64,000 nt of DNA from Moraxella canis (lineage in GTDB: Bacteria; Pseudomonadota; Gammaproteobacteria; Pseudomonadales; Moraxellaceae), in the NCBI RefSeq assembly GCF_002014965.1, contig NZ_MUXT01000005.1, forward strand, positions 124,001-188,000. The letters run 5' to 3'. The position numbers and the translations under genes are program-made. This document shows, piece after piece, positions 18,495 to 27,847 of the stretch; the first letter of the stretch is position 1; every line of letters starts with the position of its first letter. The notes below the pieces were generated by a model. The model had not been told where the DNA came from, made no database searches, and saw only the letters and a list, made by a program, of their open reading frames with translations.

Positions 18495-19229
18495 ATGACT
18501 TATTGTGTTGCCCTGCGTCTAAAGGATGGGATGATTTTTGCCAGTGATACCCGCACGAATGCTGGCATGGATAACATTGCCACTTTTCGTAAAATGTATC
18601 AATACAGCATCGAAGGCGAGCGTTTTTTGACCTTACAAACGGCGGGGAATCTGGCGACTTCTCAAGCGGTGTTCTCCAAGCTTCAGCAAAATATCAATCT
18701 TGGCATCCCCCAGAACCTGCACAACGCCGCCACTTTGTTTGATGCAGCGCAGATGGTTGGTGAATGCGTCCGCCAAATCACCACTTATTCGCAGACGCTC
18801 GCCCAAGATACAGGTGGTTTTACCAGTAGCTTTATTTTGGGTGGTCAAATCAAAGATCAGCCGCCAGAGATTTTTATGATTTATCCTGAGGGCAATTTTA
18901 TCAAAGCGACGACGGATACGCCGTTTTTTCAGTTAGGCGAAAGCAAATACGGCAAACCCATTTTGGATCGCTCCATTGATTATCATTCCAGCCTGCAAGA
19001 TGCGCTGCATGCGATTTTGATTTCTTTTGATTCGACCATGCGCTCAAATTTATCGGTGGGTCTGCCGATTGATTTGGTCGTCTATCATAACGACAGCCTA
19101 GCCATCCCAGTAGGCAAGCGCATCGATGAAAACGATGCGTATTTTGGCTCACTGCGTGATCATTGGGCAGACGGGCTCAGACACATCTTATCACAGATGC
19201 CACGCTCGCCCGATGACTATTGGCAGTGA
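18495..19229 (+). CDS. anbu: Anbu, proteasome-like peptidase
   Basis: Anbu is a bacterial relative of the proteasome beta subunit and HslV, forming large open-ring oligomers in studied members. The frame opens upstream at 18354, but the family begins at MTYCVALRL, so I start at the ATG at 18495, giving 244 residues. After Met removal Thr1 is the expected nucleophile, with Asp17 (ASDTRTN) and Lys32 (TFRKM) in the proteasome-like positions. SSFILGGQI is the conserved internal strand. Peptidase activity of the family is weak or substrate-limited. It ends the ATP-grasp-transglutaminase-Anbu set and may also have its own promoter. Confidence 0.93.
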   Translation: MTYCVALRLKDGMIFASDTRTNAGMDNIATFRKMYQYSIEGERFLTLQTAGNLATSQAVFSKLQQNINLGIPQNLHNAATLFDAAQMVGECVRQITTYSQTLAQDTGGFTSSFILGGQIKDQPPEIFMIYPEGNFIKATTDTPFFQLGESKYGKPILDRSIDYHSSLQDALHAILISFDSTMRSNLSVGLPIDLVVYHNDSLAIPVGKRIDENDAYFGSLRDHWADGLRHILSQMPRSPDDYWQ

Positions 19230-19235
19230 GTCTTG

Positions 19236-19259
19236 AGCCGCCAGTTAGGCGGCTTTTGT
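19236..19259. terminator. Terminator after anbu
   Basis: AGCCGCC and GGCGGCT form a seven-base GC-rich stem with a five-base loop, followed by TTTTGTTTTG on the plus strand. It overlaps the last codons of the converging RND gene. Confidence 0.75.
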
Positions 19260-22200
19260 TTTGAACCATTTTCCCAAATCATCCATCAGTGCATAAAAGA
19301 CGGGAATGACCACCAAGCTTAGCAGCGTTGAGGTCATCAGACCGCCAATCACTGCTACCGCCATCGGACGGCTGAATGTTGAATCCACGCCCCCAAAGCC
19401 AATAATCAAAGGCAGCATCCCCGCTCCCATGGCGATGGTCGTCATGATGATGGGCTGAGCACGCTTGCGACAGGCATCGATGAGCGCATCAAAGCGGCTT
19501 AATCCTTGTTCATCTTGGGCGATGATGGCATAATCAACAAGTAAAATGGAGTTTTTGGTGGCAATGCCCATCAACAAAATAAATCCAATCATCGCAGGCA
19601 TCGACATACTGCTGCCTGTCACGATTAGACCTACAAATGCCCCACCAATGGACAAAGGCAGCGCCATCAAAATGGTCAATGGCTGAAGCACGCGATGAAA
19701 CAGTAGCATCAGCACCGCAAAAATACAAAACACCCCAACCGCCATCGCAAGCACAAAGCCTGAAAACAGCTCCGCCATGTTTTCTGCTTGCCCTTCATCG
19801 ATAATACGAACGCCATTAGGCAAGTTCTGCATGATTTGGGTGGATTTGACGCTGTCAATCAGATCTCCTAAAGGCGCATCATTGACAGGCAAGACGGTGA
19901 TTTTGATGGCACGCTCTCGATTTAGGCGGCTTACGCTGGCTTCACCTGTGGCGAATTTTAAGCTCGCCACATCTTTGACCTGCACAGGCATCCCAGTTGA
20001 GCTTGGCACATACAGATTGGCTAAATTGGTCAAGTTTTGTTTATCGCTATTATTTAGGCGAATCAAGATGGGCACTTGGCGTGTATCTAGGCTAAGCTTT
20101 GGTAAGGCTTGATCATAATCGCCTTGGGTGGCGATGCGCAGTGTATTGGCTAGGTCAGTGGTGGTCACGCCTTTGTCCGCCATCGCCAATTCATTGGGGA
20201 TCACAGACAGCTCAGGTCTGGGCAAAGAGCGATTATTGATGACGCTTGCCACTGTCGGCAGCGCGCGGATCTGGCTGATGATGGCTTGGGCGGTGGCGTC
20301 AAGCTGCGCTTTATCCGCGCCAGTCACCGAAAACACATACCCTGCCTCGCCGCCGCCTGTCGAGATACCGACATTAAAGCGTGCGGACGGCACTGTCAAT
20401 AATACTTGATTGATTTGGGATTCGATGTCCACTTTGCTTGCGCGTAAAGTGCGGTCAGAAAGCTTAATATCCAGATTTGCGGTATTGACCGACGCGCCGC
20501 GCATACTGCTTGGGTCACCTGTGTTTTGTTCAGCGCCCACCGCCATGAGTACACTTTCTACTCCATCAATGGCTTGGACTTTTTGGGCAGCCAGTTGGCT
20601 GATGCGCAGCGTATCATCGATGGTTGCATCTGGGGTCAGCTCAATGGTAACTTGGGTTTGGTTCATCTCATCAGGCGGAATGAACGCCGATGGCAAAAGC
20701 CCTGCCAACATGAGCGAACCCACAAAAAATCCCACCGCCATCAGCACCGTCATGGCACGGTGCTTGAGCGTCCATGCTACGACTTTCAGATAATTTGTCA
20801 TCAGCTTGCCGGCAGGCTTTTCGGTATGTTTAGAAGGTCTCAACATATATGCTGCCATCATCGGTGTAAGCAGACGCGCCACCAATAATGACATAAAAAT
20901 AGAAATGACCGCCGTCCAACCAAATTGACTAAAAAACTGTCCAACCACCCCACTCATAAACGCCGTCGGCAAAAACACCGCAATCAGCGTAAAGGTCGTC
21001 GCCACTACCGCAAGTCCGATCTCATCTGCCGCTTCGATTGCAGCTTGCATGGGCGGCTTACCCATATTTAAATGGCGCACGATGTTCTCGATCTCAACAA
21101 TCGCATCATCCACCAACACCCCAATCACCAAGGTCAGCGCCAAAAGCGAGATCATGTTCAGACTAAAGCCAAATAAATACATGATAAAAAAGGTCGGAAT
21201 GATCGATAAAGGCAATGCCGTCGCCGCCACAAAAGTCGCGCGCCAGTCCCTTAAAAACACAAACACCACGATCACCGCCAAGATGCAGCCCTCGATCAGC
21301 ATGCGCATGGTGGCTTGATAGCTTTCTTCGATGGGCGCGGCATAATCGACGATTTTTTCGATTTTTAGACCACTCATTTGTGCCTGCATCGCCTCTAGGG
21401 CATCATCAACCGCTGCCACCACTTCGACCTCACCTGCCCCTTTTGAGCGCGTGATGCTAAATGCGACGACCTGCTCACCATCAAGCTCTGCCAGTGATGC
21501 GATGTCTGCATGCGTATCTTCGATGACAGCTAAGCTGTCTAAGCGCACGGCTGTGCCCGTCGGCGTGGTAATTTGTAAGCCATTTAAATCTTGGACTCTT
21601 TGACCTGAACCGAGTACGCGTATGGTTTGGGTTTGATTGCCGATTTTTGATTCGCCGCCGGCAGCGTCTTGCCACTTGGCATAAACTTGTCCTGACAGCT
21701 GACTGATGGGCATGGATAAACTGGTCATCATATCAAGCTTTGGCTGCACCAAAATCTGCCGCTCAACCCCACCGATGCGGCTGATATTACCCATCCCCGG
21801 GATGTTAGACAGCTGCTTGGTGAGCGCATCATCGACAAACCAAGACAGCTCAGCCTCGCTCATCCCATCGACAGACACCGAGTAAGTCGCCACAGGAAAT
21901 CCCGCCGTCGAGACTTTAGAAATCACCGGCGGATTGGCAGCAGCGGGCAGATCGCCCTGTACTTCACTGACCGCCGATCGCACATCATCAAGCGCCTCGT
22001 CGTTGGGTTTTTCAAGCTCAAATTCAGTAAAAATCGTCACCGCGCCCGTTTGTAGCGTGGTGCGGATGTTTTTTACGCCTTCGATGTTCGTGATTTGATT
22101 TTCAACTTTTTTGGCGATGTCGCTTTCAAGCTGATCTGGCGTCGCACCAGGTAAAGTAATGGTGGTAATGACGCCCGGCAAATCAATGTCGGGGAATTGC

Positions 22201-22304
22201 TGAATTTTCATTTGAGAAAATCCATAAATCCCCAAAATCGTCATTAACGTAAAAAATAAAATCGCAACCAGCGGATTTTTGATGGAATAGGCTGAAAAAT
22301 TCAT
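19245..22304 (-). CDS. RND multidrug efflux permease
   Basis: An inner-membrane proton-driven exporter of the HAE1/AcrB class, 1019 residues. It begins with a helix near residue 10-30, then a large periplasmic porter domain (about 40-330), helices 2-6 with LVIGVLVDDAIVEIEN (Asp-Asp relay in helix 4), a second porter domain and helices 8-12. The frame opens at a GTG; the ATG one codon on (22302-22304) has AAGGTGG upstream and is chosen. It lies nine bases after the adaptor gene. No outer-membrane channel gene is adjacent, so a TolC-like partner must come from elsewhere. Substrates cannot be read from sequence. Confidence 0.92.
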   Translation of the reverse strand: MNFSAYSIKNPLVAILFFTLMTILGIYGFSQMKIQQFPDIDLPGVITTITLPGATPDQLESDIAKKVENQITNIEGVKNIRTTLQTGAVTIFTEFELEKPNDEALDDVRSAVSEVQGDLPAAANPPVISKVSTAGFPVATYSVSVDGMSEAELSWFVDDALTKQLSNIPGMGNISRIGGVERQILVQPKLDMMTSLSMPISQLSGQVYAKWQDAAGGESKIGNQTQTIRVLGSGQRVQDLNGLQITTPTGTAVRLDSLAVIEDTHADIASLAELDGEQVVAFSITRSKGAGEVEVVAAVDDALEAMQAQMSGLKIEKIVDYAAPIEESYQATMRMLIEGCILAVIVVFVFLRDWRATFVAATALPLSIIPTFFIMYLFGFSLNMISLLALTLVIGVLVDDAIVEIENIVRHLNMGKPPMQAAIEAADEIGLAVVATTFTLIAVFLPTAFMSGVVGQFFSQFGWTAVISIFMSLLVARLLTPMMAAYMLRPSKHTEKPAGKLMTNYLKVVAWTLKHRAMTVLMAVGFFVGSLMLAGLLPSAFIPPDEMNQTQVTIELTPDATIDDTLRISQLAAQKVQAIDGVESVLMAVGAEQNTGDPSSMRGASVNTANLDIKLSDRTLRASKVDIESQINQVLLTVPSARFNVGISTGGGEAGYVFSVTGADKAQLDATAQAIISQIRALPTVASVINNRSLPRPELSVIPNELAMADKGVTTTDLANTLRIATQGDYDQALPKLSLDTRQVPILIRLNNSDKQNLTNLANLYVPSSTGMPVQVKDVASLKFATGEASVSRLNRERAIKITVLPVNDAPLGDLIDSVKSTQIMQNLPNGVRIIDEGQAENMAELFSGFVLAMAVGVFCIFAVLMLLFHRVLQPLTILMALPLSIGGAFVGLIVTGSSMSMPAMIGFILLMGIATKNSILLVDYAIIAQDEQGLSRFDALIDACRKRAQPIIMTTIAMGAGMLPLIIGFGGVDSTFSRPMAVAVIGGLMTSTLLSLVVIPVFYALMDDLGKWFKTKAA

Positions 22305-22313
22305 CACACCACC

Positions 22314-23540
22314 TTAGCGCACACTATTGGCGCTAGGCGATGCGCCCAAAGCATCAGATGGTGCGCCATTGATGGTAGCAACCGTCACCAAATCGTTATC
22401 ATTCAAAAAACTGGCACTGGTTGCGACGATCAGCGCATCCGCAGGTAAGCTGACCGCGATTTGATTGTCTTGTTGGGCAATGATCGTGATTTGTTCACGC
22501 TGAACCCGATGATACGCTTGCCCATCGCCACCTGTTTCTGGCACGAGCTGCCAAACATAATCATAGCCATCAGATGTCATCAATGCGCTCAATGGCACAG
22601 CATTATGTCTTTGGGCATCAAATAAAAACTCGCCAGACTGATACATGCCAGCACTGGCACCGCTGCCACTTGGCAGACGCACATGCACTGTCATATCTCG
22701 GCTATCATTGGCGACAGGACTTAGACGCGTGACTTGTCCTATCACCTGCTGACCTGCGATCTCAACGGACGCCGTCTGCCCCACACGGATATTGGCTGCA
22801 TCGGCAGGTGGCAGCGCAGCTTGCCATTCAAGCGCGCCATCTATGATGATGCTAAACAGTGGAGCGCCTGACACCACCGCACCGACTTGGGCATTTTTGG
22901 CGCTGACGATACCGCTGACTGGTGCGGTGATGTTTCCGCGCTGCTGATTGGTGCGAGCGCTGTCGACATTAGCTTTGGCGGCAGCAACATTCGCCTCGGC
23001 TTGTCGAAGCGCAGTACGATAAGCATCGACCTCTTGGCGGCTCACCGCATCAATGGCTAATAATGGCTCAGTGCGCGCCAAATCGGCAGCCGCTTTTTCT
23101 TGAGCAGCGACTGCTGTGGCAAGATCGGCTTCTGCTGAGCGCACTTGCTGAGCAAAAGTTCGCGTATCTAGCGTGGCGAGCACCTGCCCAGCTTTGACAA
23201 AATCACCAACTTCTACAAGCACCTGCTCAATGGCAACACCGCTGATCTGACCGCCAACTTCTGCCGTCTCAACCGCAGCCACGACGCCATTAGCCGCCAA
23301 GCGATTTTCGATCATTATCGGCGTAGGATAAACCGCCTCCACTGCCATCACGACAGCGCTTTGGCTTTGGTCAGATGACTTATCCAAAGCCTGCTCTTGG
23401 CTTGGTGACAGCATAAATCGCCCAATGAGCGCACCAATGATAATGCCCGCCCCAAAAAGCACAATCCATTGCCAAAGGGGTCGAGCAGTTGGTGACTTGT
23501 AATTTTGATTAGCAGTCATAAAAATACCATTTTCATCCAT
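22314..23540 (-). CDS. RND efflux periplasmic adaptor (membrane fusion protein)
   Basis: This protein bridges the RND pump to an outer-membrane channel. The 408 residues start with a short cytoplasmic tail and one membrane anchor (about 27-45, WIVLFGAGIIIGALIG). Then come the lipoyl half-motif (GDFVKAGQVLATLDTRTF, about 110-130), an Ala-rich coiled-coil hairpin (about 130-200), the second lipoyl half (GNITAPVSGIVSAKNAQVG) and beta-barrel domains. No lipobox is seen, so the anchor is a helix. An internal ATG seven codons in is a possible start. It is cotranscribed with the pump and follows the regulator by 44 bases. Confidence 0.9.
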   Translation of the reverse strand: MDENGIFMTANQNYKSPTARPLWQWIVLFGAGIIIGALIGRFMLSPSQEQALDKSSDQSQSAVVMAVEAVYPTPIMIENRLAANGVVAAVETAEVGGQISGVAIEQVLVEVGDFVKAGQVLATLDTRTFAQQVRSAEADLATAVAAQEKAAADLARTEPLLAIDAVSRQEVDAYRTALRQAEANVAAAKANVDSARTNQQRGNITAPVSGIVSAKNAQVGAVVSGAPLFSIIIDGALEWQAALPPADAANIRVGQTASVEIAGQQVIGQVTRLSPVANDSRDMTVHVRLPSGSGASAGMYQSGEFLFDAQRHNAVPLSALMTSDGYDYVWQLVPETGGDGQAYHRVQREQITIIAQQDNQIAVSLPADALIVATSASFLNDNDLVTVATINGAPSDALGASPSANSVR

Positions 23541-23584
23541 TTAATTAATGCTTATTTGCTCAAATCAAGCCGACCAAGCTTTAG

Positions 23585-24238
23585 TCATGCGCGCCGATGA
23601 CCCAGTTTTTTGCGGATACGAGTGAGCATTTGGCGAGACATACCCAAATAAGAGCTCAAATCAGAAACCGAAAGCCTAGCTGCAAGCTTTGGATTTGTTT
23701 CAATAAATCTGACATAGCGCGATTGACCATCAGTGATGAGCAGGCTGTCGATACGAGCGATGTTTTGCGCCAAGACTTGGGTCAGGTTTTGGCTGATGTA
23801 TCGATAAAAAATCGGATAGCGCTGACAGCAGTACTCATAATGCGCCAAATCCGTTGCAATGATGACGCTTGGTTCAATGGTTTGCAGGCTATAACGACAC
23901 AGACCTTGTTCGATAAAAGCTTGATGTTCACCGACACCATCACCTGCTTGTATAAAATGAACATTAACCACATTACCATGCTGATCTTGATATTCAAGCT
24001 TACACAGCCCAAACACAAGCACGCCAATTTGATCTTGCACCCGACCTGCCACCTGCCAGTAGCTTCGCGCAGGCAGCCGCTGTATCTGAAACCCTCTTAC
24101 CACATCTTTGACTTGCTCATCGCTCAGTTCAGGCATGGTATACGCCCAGTGCTGCATCCATCTGCGGATAATCTCGCTATCGGTTAAGCGATCGCTATCA
24201 GCAAATAACGCCAAGCTGTAATCATCAAACATTGACAT
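23585..24238 (-). CDS. Crp/Fnr-family transcription regulator
   Basis: A 217-residue regulator with an N-terminal cyclic-nucleotide-binding-fold domain (about 40-150) and a C-terminal winged helix (about 165-217) whose recognition segment reads LSVSDLSSYLGMSRQMLTRI. The Cys pattern of Fnr (N-terminal iron-sulfur Cys cluster) is absent, and the phosphate-binding Arg-Ser of Crp is not clear, so the ligand is unknown. Its start overlaps the end of recG by 14 bases, and the efflux adaptor follows by 44 bases, so it probably controls the pump, but read-through from recG is also possible. Confidence 0.85.
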   Translation of the reverse strand: MSMFDDYSLALFADSDRLTDSEIIRRWMQHWAYTMPELSDEQVKDVVRGFQIQRLPARSYWQVAGRVQDQIGVLVFGLCKLEYQDQHGNVVNVHFIQAGDGVGEHQAFIEQGLCRYSLQTIEPSVIIATDLAHYEYCCQRYPIFYRYISQNLTQVLAQNIARIDSLLITDGQSRYVRFIETNPKLAARLSVSDLSSYLGMSRQMLTRIRKKLGHRRA

Positions 24239-26321
24239 AGTCTTTGGATTCCGGTAGCCAAGTGTTCATGATTGCCGTAGCTTTTGGCAGTTTATCGGGA
24301 GTGGCGATTAATTGGCGTGCAATGTTGCCTGCCGCTTCAAGCAGCGACTCATCTCGCACAATATCCGCCAAATAATAGCCCATGTCCCCCGTTTGGCGCT
24401 TGCCCAAAAGCTCGCCTGCGCCTCTTAGTTCTAGATCCTTTTGGGCAATGACGAAGCCATCAGTACTGTCTTTGAGTACATTGAGCCGCTCAATGCCTGT
24501 CGGCGATAACGGCAGCTGATATAGCAGCACACAAAAGCTTTTGGCATCGCCGCGCCCAACTCGCCCTCTGAGCTGATGCAGCTGTGACAGCCCCAAGCGT
24601 TCGGCATTTTCGATCACCATCAATGATGCATTAGGTACATCCACGCCCACCTCGATCACCGTCGTGGCGATCAGCAGGTCGATGTCACCCGCCTTAAAGG
24701 CTTGCATCACCGCCTGTTTGTCAGCAGCTTTCATCTTGCCATGCACAAGCCCCGTGCGGATATCAAGCCGATTGGTCAGATCCTCATAAGTCAGCTCAGC
24801 CGACTGCACATCCAAAGCCGACGACTCCTCAACCAGTGGACACACCCAATACGCCTGTTTGCCGGCTCGGCAGTTGTCTTGAATGCGCTCAATCACCTCG
24901 TCTCGGCGATCTCGGTTAATTGTCACTGTGGTGATCGGCGTGCGGTTGGGTGGCAGCTCATCGATCACTGAGACATCCATATCACCGTACATACTCATTG
25001 CAAGCGTCCTTGGAATGGGTGTTGCGGTCATTGTCAGCTGATGCGGCGTTCCGCCTGACACGCCTTTACTCGTCAAGCGTAGGCGCTGCTCCACCCCAAA
25101 TCGGTGCTGCTCATCAATGATCACCAATCCCAATTTGGCAAAAACAACCGTATCTGAAAACAGCGCATGGGTGCCGACCACGACTTGCACCTGATTTTCG
25201 CTGATGGCATCCAGCGCTGCTGCACGCTCTTTGGCGGTTTGCTTACCTGCCAGCCACCCAACTCCAATCCCGAGCGGCTCAAACCACTTTTGAAAATTGA
25301 TCAAATGCTGCTCTGCCAAAATCTCTGTCGGTGCCATAACTGCCACCTGCCAGCCACTATCTAAAGCATAGCATGCCGTCATCGCAGCCACCAGAGTCTT
25401 GCCAGCGCCGACATCGCCTTGGATGAGTCTGAGCATGGGGCGCGATGTCGCCATATCAGACACCGCCTCGCCGATGACTCGCTTTTGGGCATTTGTCAGC
25501 TCAAAAGGCAGGCTTGCCGCCAGTTGCTTGGCAAGTGGGCTGATTTGATCGCATTTAGGCGCTTTGTGCTGATAGACATTATTGCGCCGAAATAAAAAAC
25601 TCAGCTGATGCGCCACCAGCTCTTCGATGATAATACGGCGACAGGCAGGATGAGTGCGGTCTTTGAGTCCTGTCAGTAAGGCAGTTTGGCTAAAAATATC
25701 AGCATGGATCGCCGGCAGATGGATCGCCTCTAGCGCTGGCAGCAGATCGCCTGTCAGCCCTACGCCCGCCGCCTTCAGCTCCGCGTCCGATAGGCAGTGG
25801 ATGCCATCTTGCTGCACCGCTGCCAGTGCCAGGCGTACCAGCTGCCTAAGCTTATTTTGATTGACGCCTTTGACAGCAGGATAAATGGGCAAAAGCCCAG
25901 AGTCAAACTTTTTTGTGCCTGTCAGATGATAGTCAGGATGGGACATCTGTGTGCCATAGCGACTGACCTTTATCTCACCAAATGCGGTAATCTTCGCCCC
26001 CACCGTCATGGTGTTCAATAAACCAGGATAAGTATGAAAAAACCGAAGCGTCATCACCCCTGTGGCATCCTCCAAGGTCACCGACAATCCTGTGCGGTTT
26101 TTTTCAACCCAAGTCACGACGCCCGCCACCAAAGCGCTCATGCCATGACTGACATCCTTAATCGGGATAATGCGGCTTCGATCCTCATAATCTCGCGGCA
26201 GATGCATCAGCATATCAAAGATGCGATGAATCCCAAGCTCAGCCAATCGCCCAGCCAATGCCTGACCTACACCAGACAGTGCGGTCACTGGCAAATGAAT
26301 GGTCATGACAGACTTGGTCAT
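24225..26321 (-). CDS. recG: ATP-dependent DNA helicase RecG
   Basis: RecG remodels stalled replication forks and Holliday junctions. The chosen start is the ATG at 26319-26321 (TTGGA seven bases upstream); the frame could open four codons earlier at a TTG. The 698 residues have the N-terminal wedge/OB domain (about 20-170), helicase motif I (GDVGAGKT, about 290), the DEQH box in VIIDEQHRFGVEQ, TATPIPRT, and the C-terminal helicase half with RVGRG. The length is as usual for RecG. The downstream regulator gene overlaps its end. Confidence 0.96.
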   Translation of the reverse strand: MTKSVMTIHLPVTALSGVGQALAGRLAELGIHRIFDMLMHLPRDYEDRSRIIPIKDVSHGMSALVAGVVTWVEKNRTGLSVTLEDATGVMTLRFFHTYPGLLNTMTVGAKITAFGEIKVSRYGTQMSHPDYHLTGTKKFDSGLLPIYPAVKGVNQNKLRQLVRLALAAVQQDGIHCLSDAELKAAGVGLTGDLLPALEAIHLPAIHADIFSQTALLTGLKDRTHPACRRIIIEELVAHQLSFLFRRNNVYQHKAPKCDQISPLAKQLAASLPFELTNAQKRVIGEAVSDMATSRPMLRLIQGDVGAGKTLVAAMTACYALDSGWQVAVMAPTEILAEQHLINFQKWFEPLGIGVGWLAGKQTAKERAAALDAISENQVQVVVGTHALFSDTVVFAKLGLVIIDEQHRFGVEQRLRLTSKGVSGGTPHQLTMTATPIPRTLAMSMYGDMDVSVIDELPPNRTPITTVTINRDRRDEVIERIQDNCRAGKQAYWVCPLVEESSALDVQSAELTYEDLTNRLDIRTGLVHGKMKAADKQAVMQAFKAGDIDLLIATTVIEVGVDVPNASLMVIENAERLGLSQLHQLRGRVGRGDAKSFCVLLYQLPLSPTGIERLNVLKDSTDGFVIAQKDLELRGAGELLGKRQTGDMGYYLADIVRDESLLEAAGNIARQLIATPDKLPKATAIMNTWLPESKDYVNV

Positions 26322-26381
26322 AAATTTATCCAATAATTATAAAAACTCATCATGATTGTAAAATAATTCCTCCAAAAAAGC

Positions 26382-26410
26382 AAAAAGCCGACCATTTTAG
26401 TCGGCTTTTT
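26382..26410 (-). terminator. Terminator of the cysH-cysD-cysN unit
   Basis: A ten-base perfect stem, AAAAAGCCGA with TCGGCTTTTT, closes a nine-base loop. It lies about 20 bases past the cysN stop and has the T tract built into the stem foot. Confidence 0.85.
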
Positions 26411-26431
26411 ACAGATTTGTCCTAAACTGAC

Positions 26432-27733
26432 TTAAAAATCTTCAGTCTCTTCTACCAAAATCATCCCGCCTGCCACCGTATGATAGGTCGCCTCATCAAT
26501 CAAAATAAATGAGCCTGTGGCGGTGTTTTGGGCGTAAGCAGTTGCCATAATCGGCTTTTGTAAACTAATACTCACCTCGCCGATGTCATTCATATTCAGC
26601 GTCGATTGATCACTGAAATTTGACAAAGTATGCACATCCCACACATGGTCAATCCCACTAACCTTAGCAAAAACGGTTTGGGTGGTGTGTTTTAATAAAT
26701 ATTTACGAGCAGGATTCAAAGCACGCTCATCAAACCAGCATAATGTGGCGCGCAGACGCTTGGTCGGTAAGGTCTGAGACGCTGCCGAGACGATACTATC
26801 ACCGCGAGAGATATCGATGTCATCGGTAAGCGTGATGGTGATTTGTTCACCCACAGAAGCTTGGCTGACTGCGCCATTGGGGCTAATAATCTCTTGGATG
26901 CGGCTGATGCGACCTGACGGCTCAACGCGCACCTCATCACCAACCGAGATGCTGCCTGATTCGATACGACCTTGATAACCACGAAAATCATCTTTTTTGT
27001 CGCCATCAGCGCGCAGCACATACTGAACTGGCAAATGAAACGCTGCCGCCTCAGTCTGAACCGCCTCACCCACTGGCAACTCTTCTAAGATCTCAAGCAA
27101 TGCGCCGCCTTGATACCACGGCGTATTTTGGCTTTTGTGGACGATATTATCGCCATTTAGGGCAGAGACAGGTACAAATTTGACATCTTGCAAATTCAGC
27201 TGTGCCGCCAACTTTTCATAGGCGCGCACGATGGCGTTAAATTTATTTTCATCAAAATTCAATAAATCCATCTTATTGATCGCCACCAAAATATGCGGGC
27301 AACGCAAATGCTTCAGGATCGCTGAGTGGCGCTTGGTTTGTGGCAAAAGCTGAACTTCATCTTGCTCAAAATCAATCTGCGATGCATCAATGAGCACCAC
27401 CGCAGCATGAGCGGTCGACGCACCTGTGACCATATTACGCGTGTACTGCTCGTGCCCTGGAGTATCGGCAATGATGAATTTGCGCTTAGCTGTCGAAAAG
27501 TAGCGATACGCCACATCGATGGTGATACCCTGTTCACGCTCCGCCAAAAGCCCATCGGTCAGCACCGAAAAATCAATGACATCGCCTGTGGTTTTGGTTT
27601 TATTTAGGTTGGAGATCTGATCGGCAAGCAGCGCCTTACTGTCATAAAGCAGGCGACCGATCAAGGTGCTTTTGCCGTCGTCGACGCTGCCTGCGGTGAT
27701 AAATCTCAGCGGCTGGGTATTTAGATGACTCAT
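26432..27733 (-). CDS. cysN: Sulfate adenylyltransferase subunit 1
   Basis: CysN is the GTPase subunit of ATP sulfurylase; with CysD it makes APS from sulfate and ATP. The 433 residues have EF-Tu-like GTP-binding motifs: GSVDDGKST (G1), DTPGHEQYTRNM (G3) and NKMDL (G4). The C-terminal beta-barrel domains follow. There is no fused CysC kinase domain, in keeping with the neighbouring CysH being of the APS-reducing type. A 114-base gap with a large dyad separates it from cysD. It ends the unit at a strong terminator. Confidence 0.95.
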   Translation of the reverse strand: MSHLNTQPLRFITAGSVDDGKSTLIGRLLYDSKALLADQISNLNKTKTTGDVIDFSVLTDGLLAEREQGITIDVAYRYFSTAKRKFIIADTPGHEQYTRNMVTGASTAHAAVVLIDASQIDFEQDEVQLLPQTKRHSAILKHLRCPHILVAINKMDLLNFDENKFNAIVRAYEKLAAQLNLQDVKFVPVSALNGDNIVHKSQNTPWYQGGALLEILEELPVGEAVQTEAAAFHLPVQYVLRADGDKKDDFRGYQGRIESGSISVGDEVRVEPSGRISRIQEIISPNGAVSQASVGEQITITLTDDIDISRGDSIVSAASQTLPTKRLRATLCWFDERALNPARKYLLKHTTQTVFAKVSGIDHVWDVHTLSNFSDQSTLNMNDIGEVSISLQKPIMATAYAQNTATGSFILIDEATYHTVAGGMILVEETEDF

Positions 27734-27774
27734 CTGACTATCCTTTATGTTAATCTTTTACTAATTTTTGTTTG

Positions 27775-27830
27775 GAGACATTGATTGGCGATGATCTTGA
27801 TATCGCTGACTTCGCCAAAGATCATGTCTC
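27775..27830 (-). repeat. Large imperfect hairpin between cysD and cysN
   Basis: GAGACAT (27775-27781) pairs with ATGTCTC (27824-27830), and further in GGCGA (27787-27791) pairs with TCGCC (27812-27816), making a 56-base imperfect dyad in the cysD-cysN gap. There is no T tract after it, so it is not a simple terminator. It could be an RNA-processing or stability element. Confidence 0.6.
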
Positions 27831-27847
27831 GGCGTTTATTCAATTTA

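Noticed and set aside
20456..20466. Match to the Haemophilus uptake word AAGTGCGGT
   Set aside because: A single copy inside the RND gene; no pattern of repeats or paired copies in terminators.
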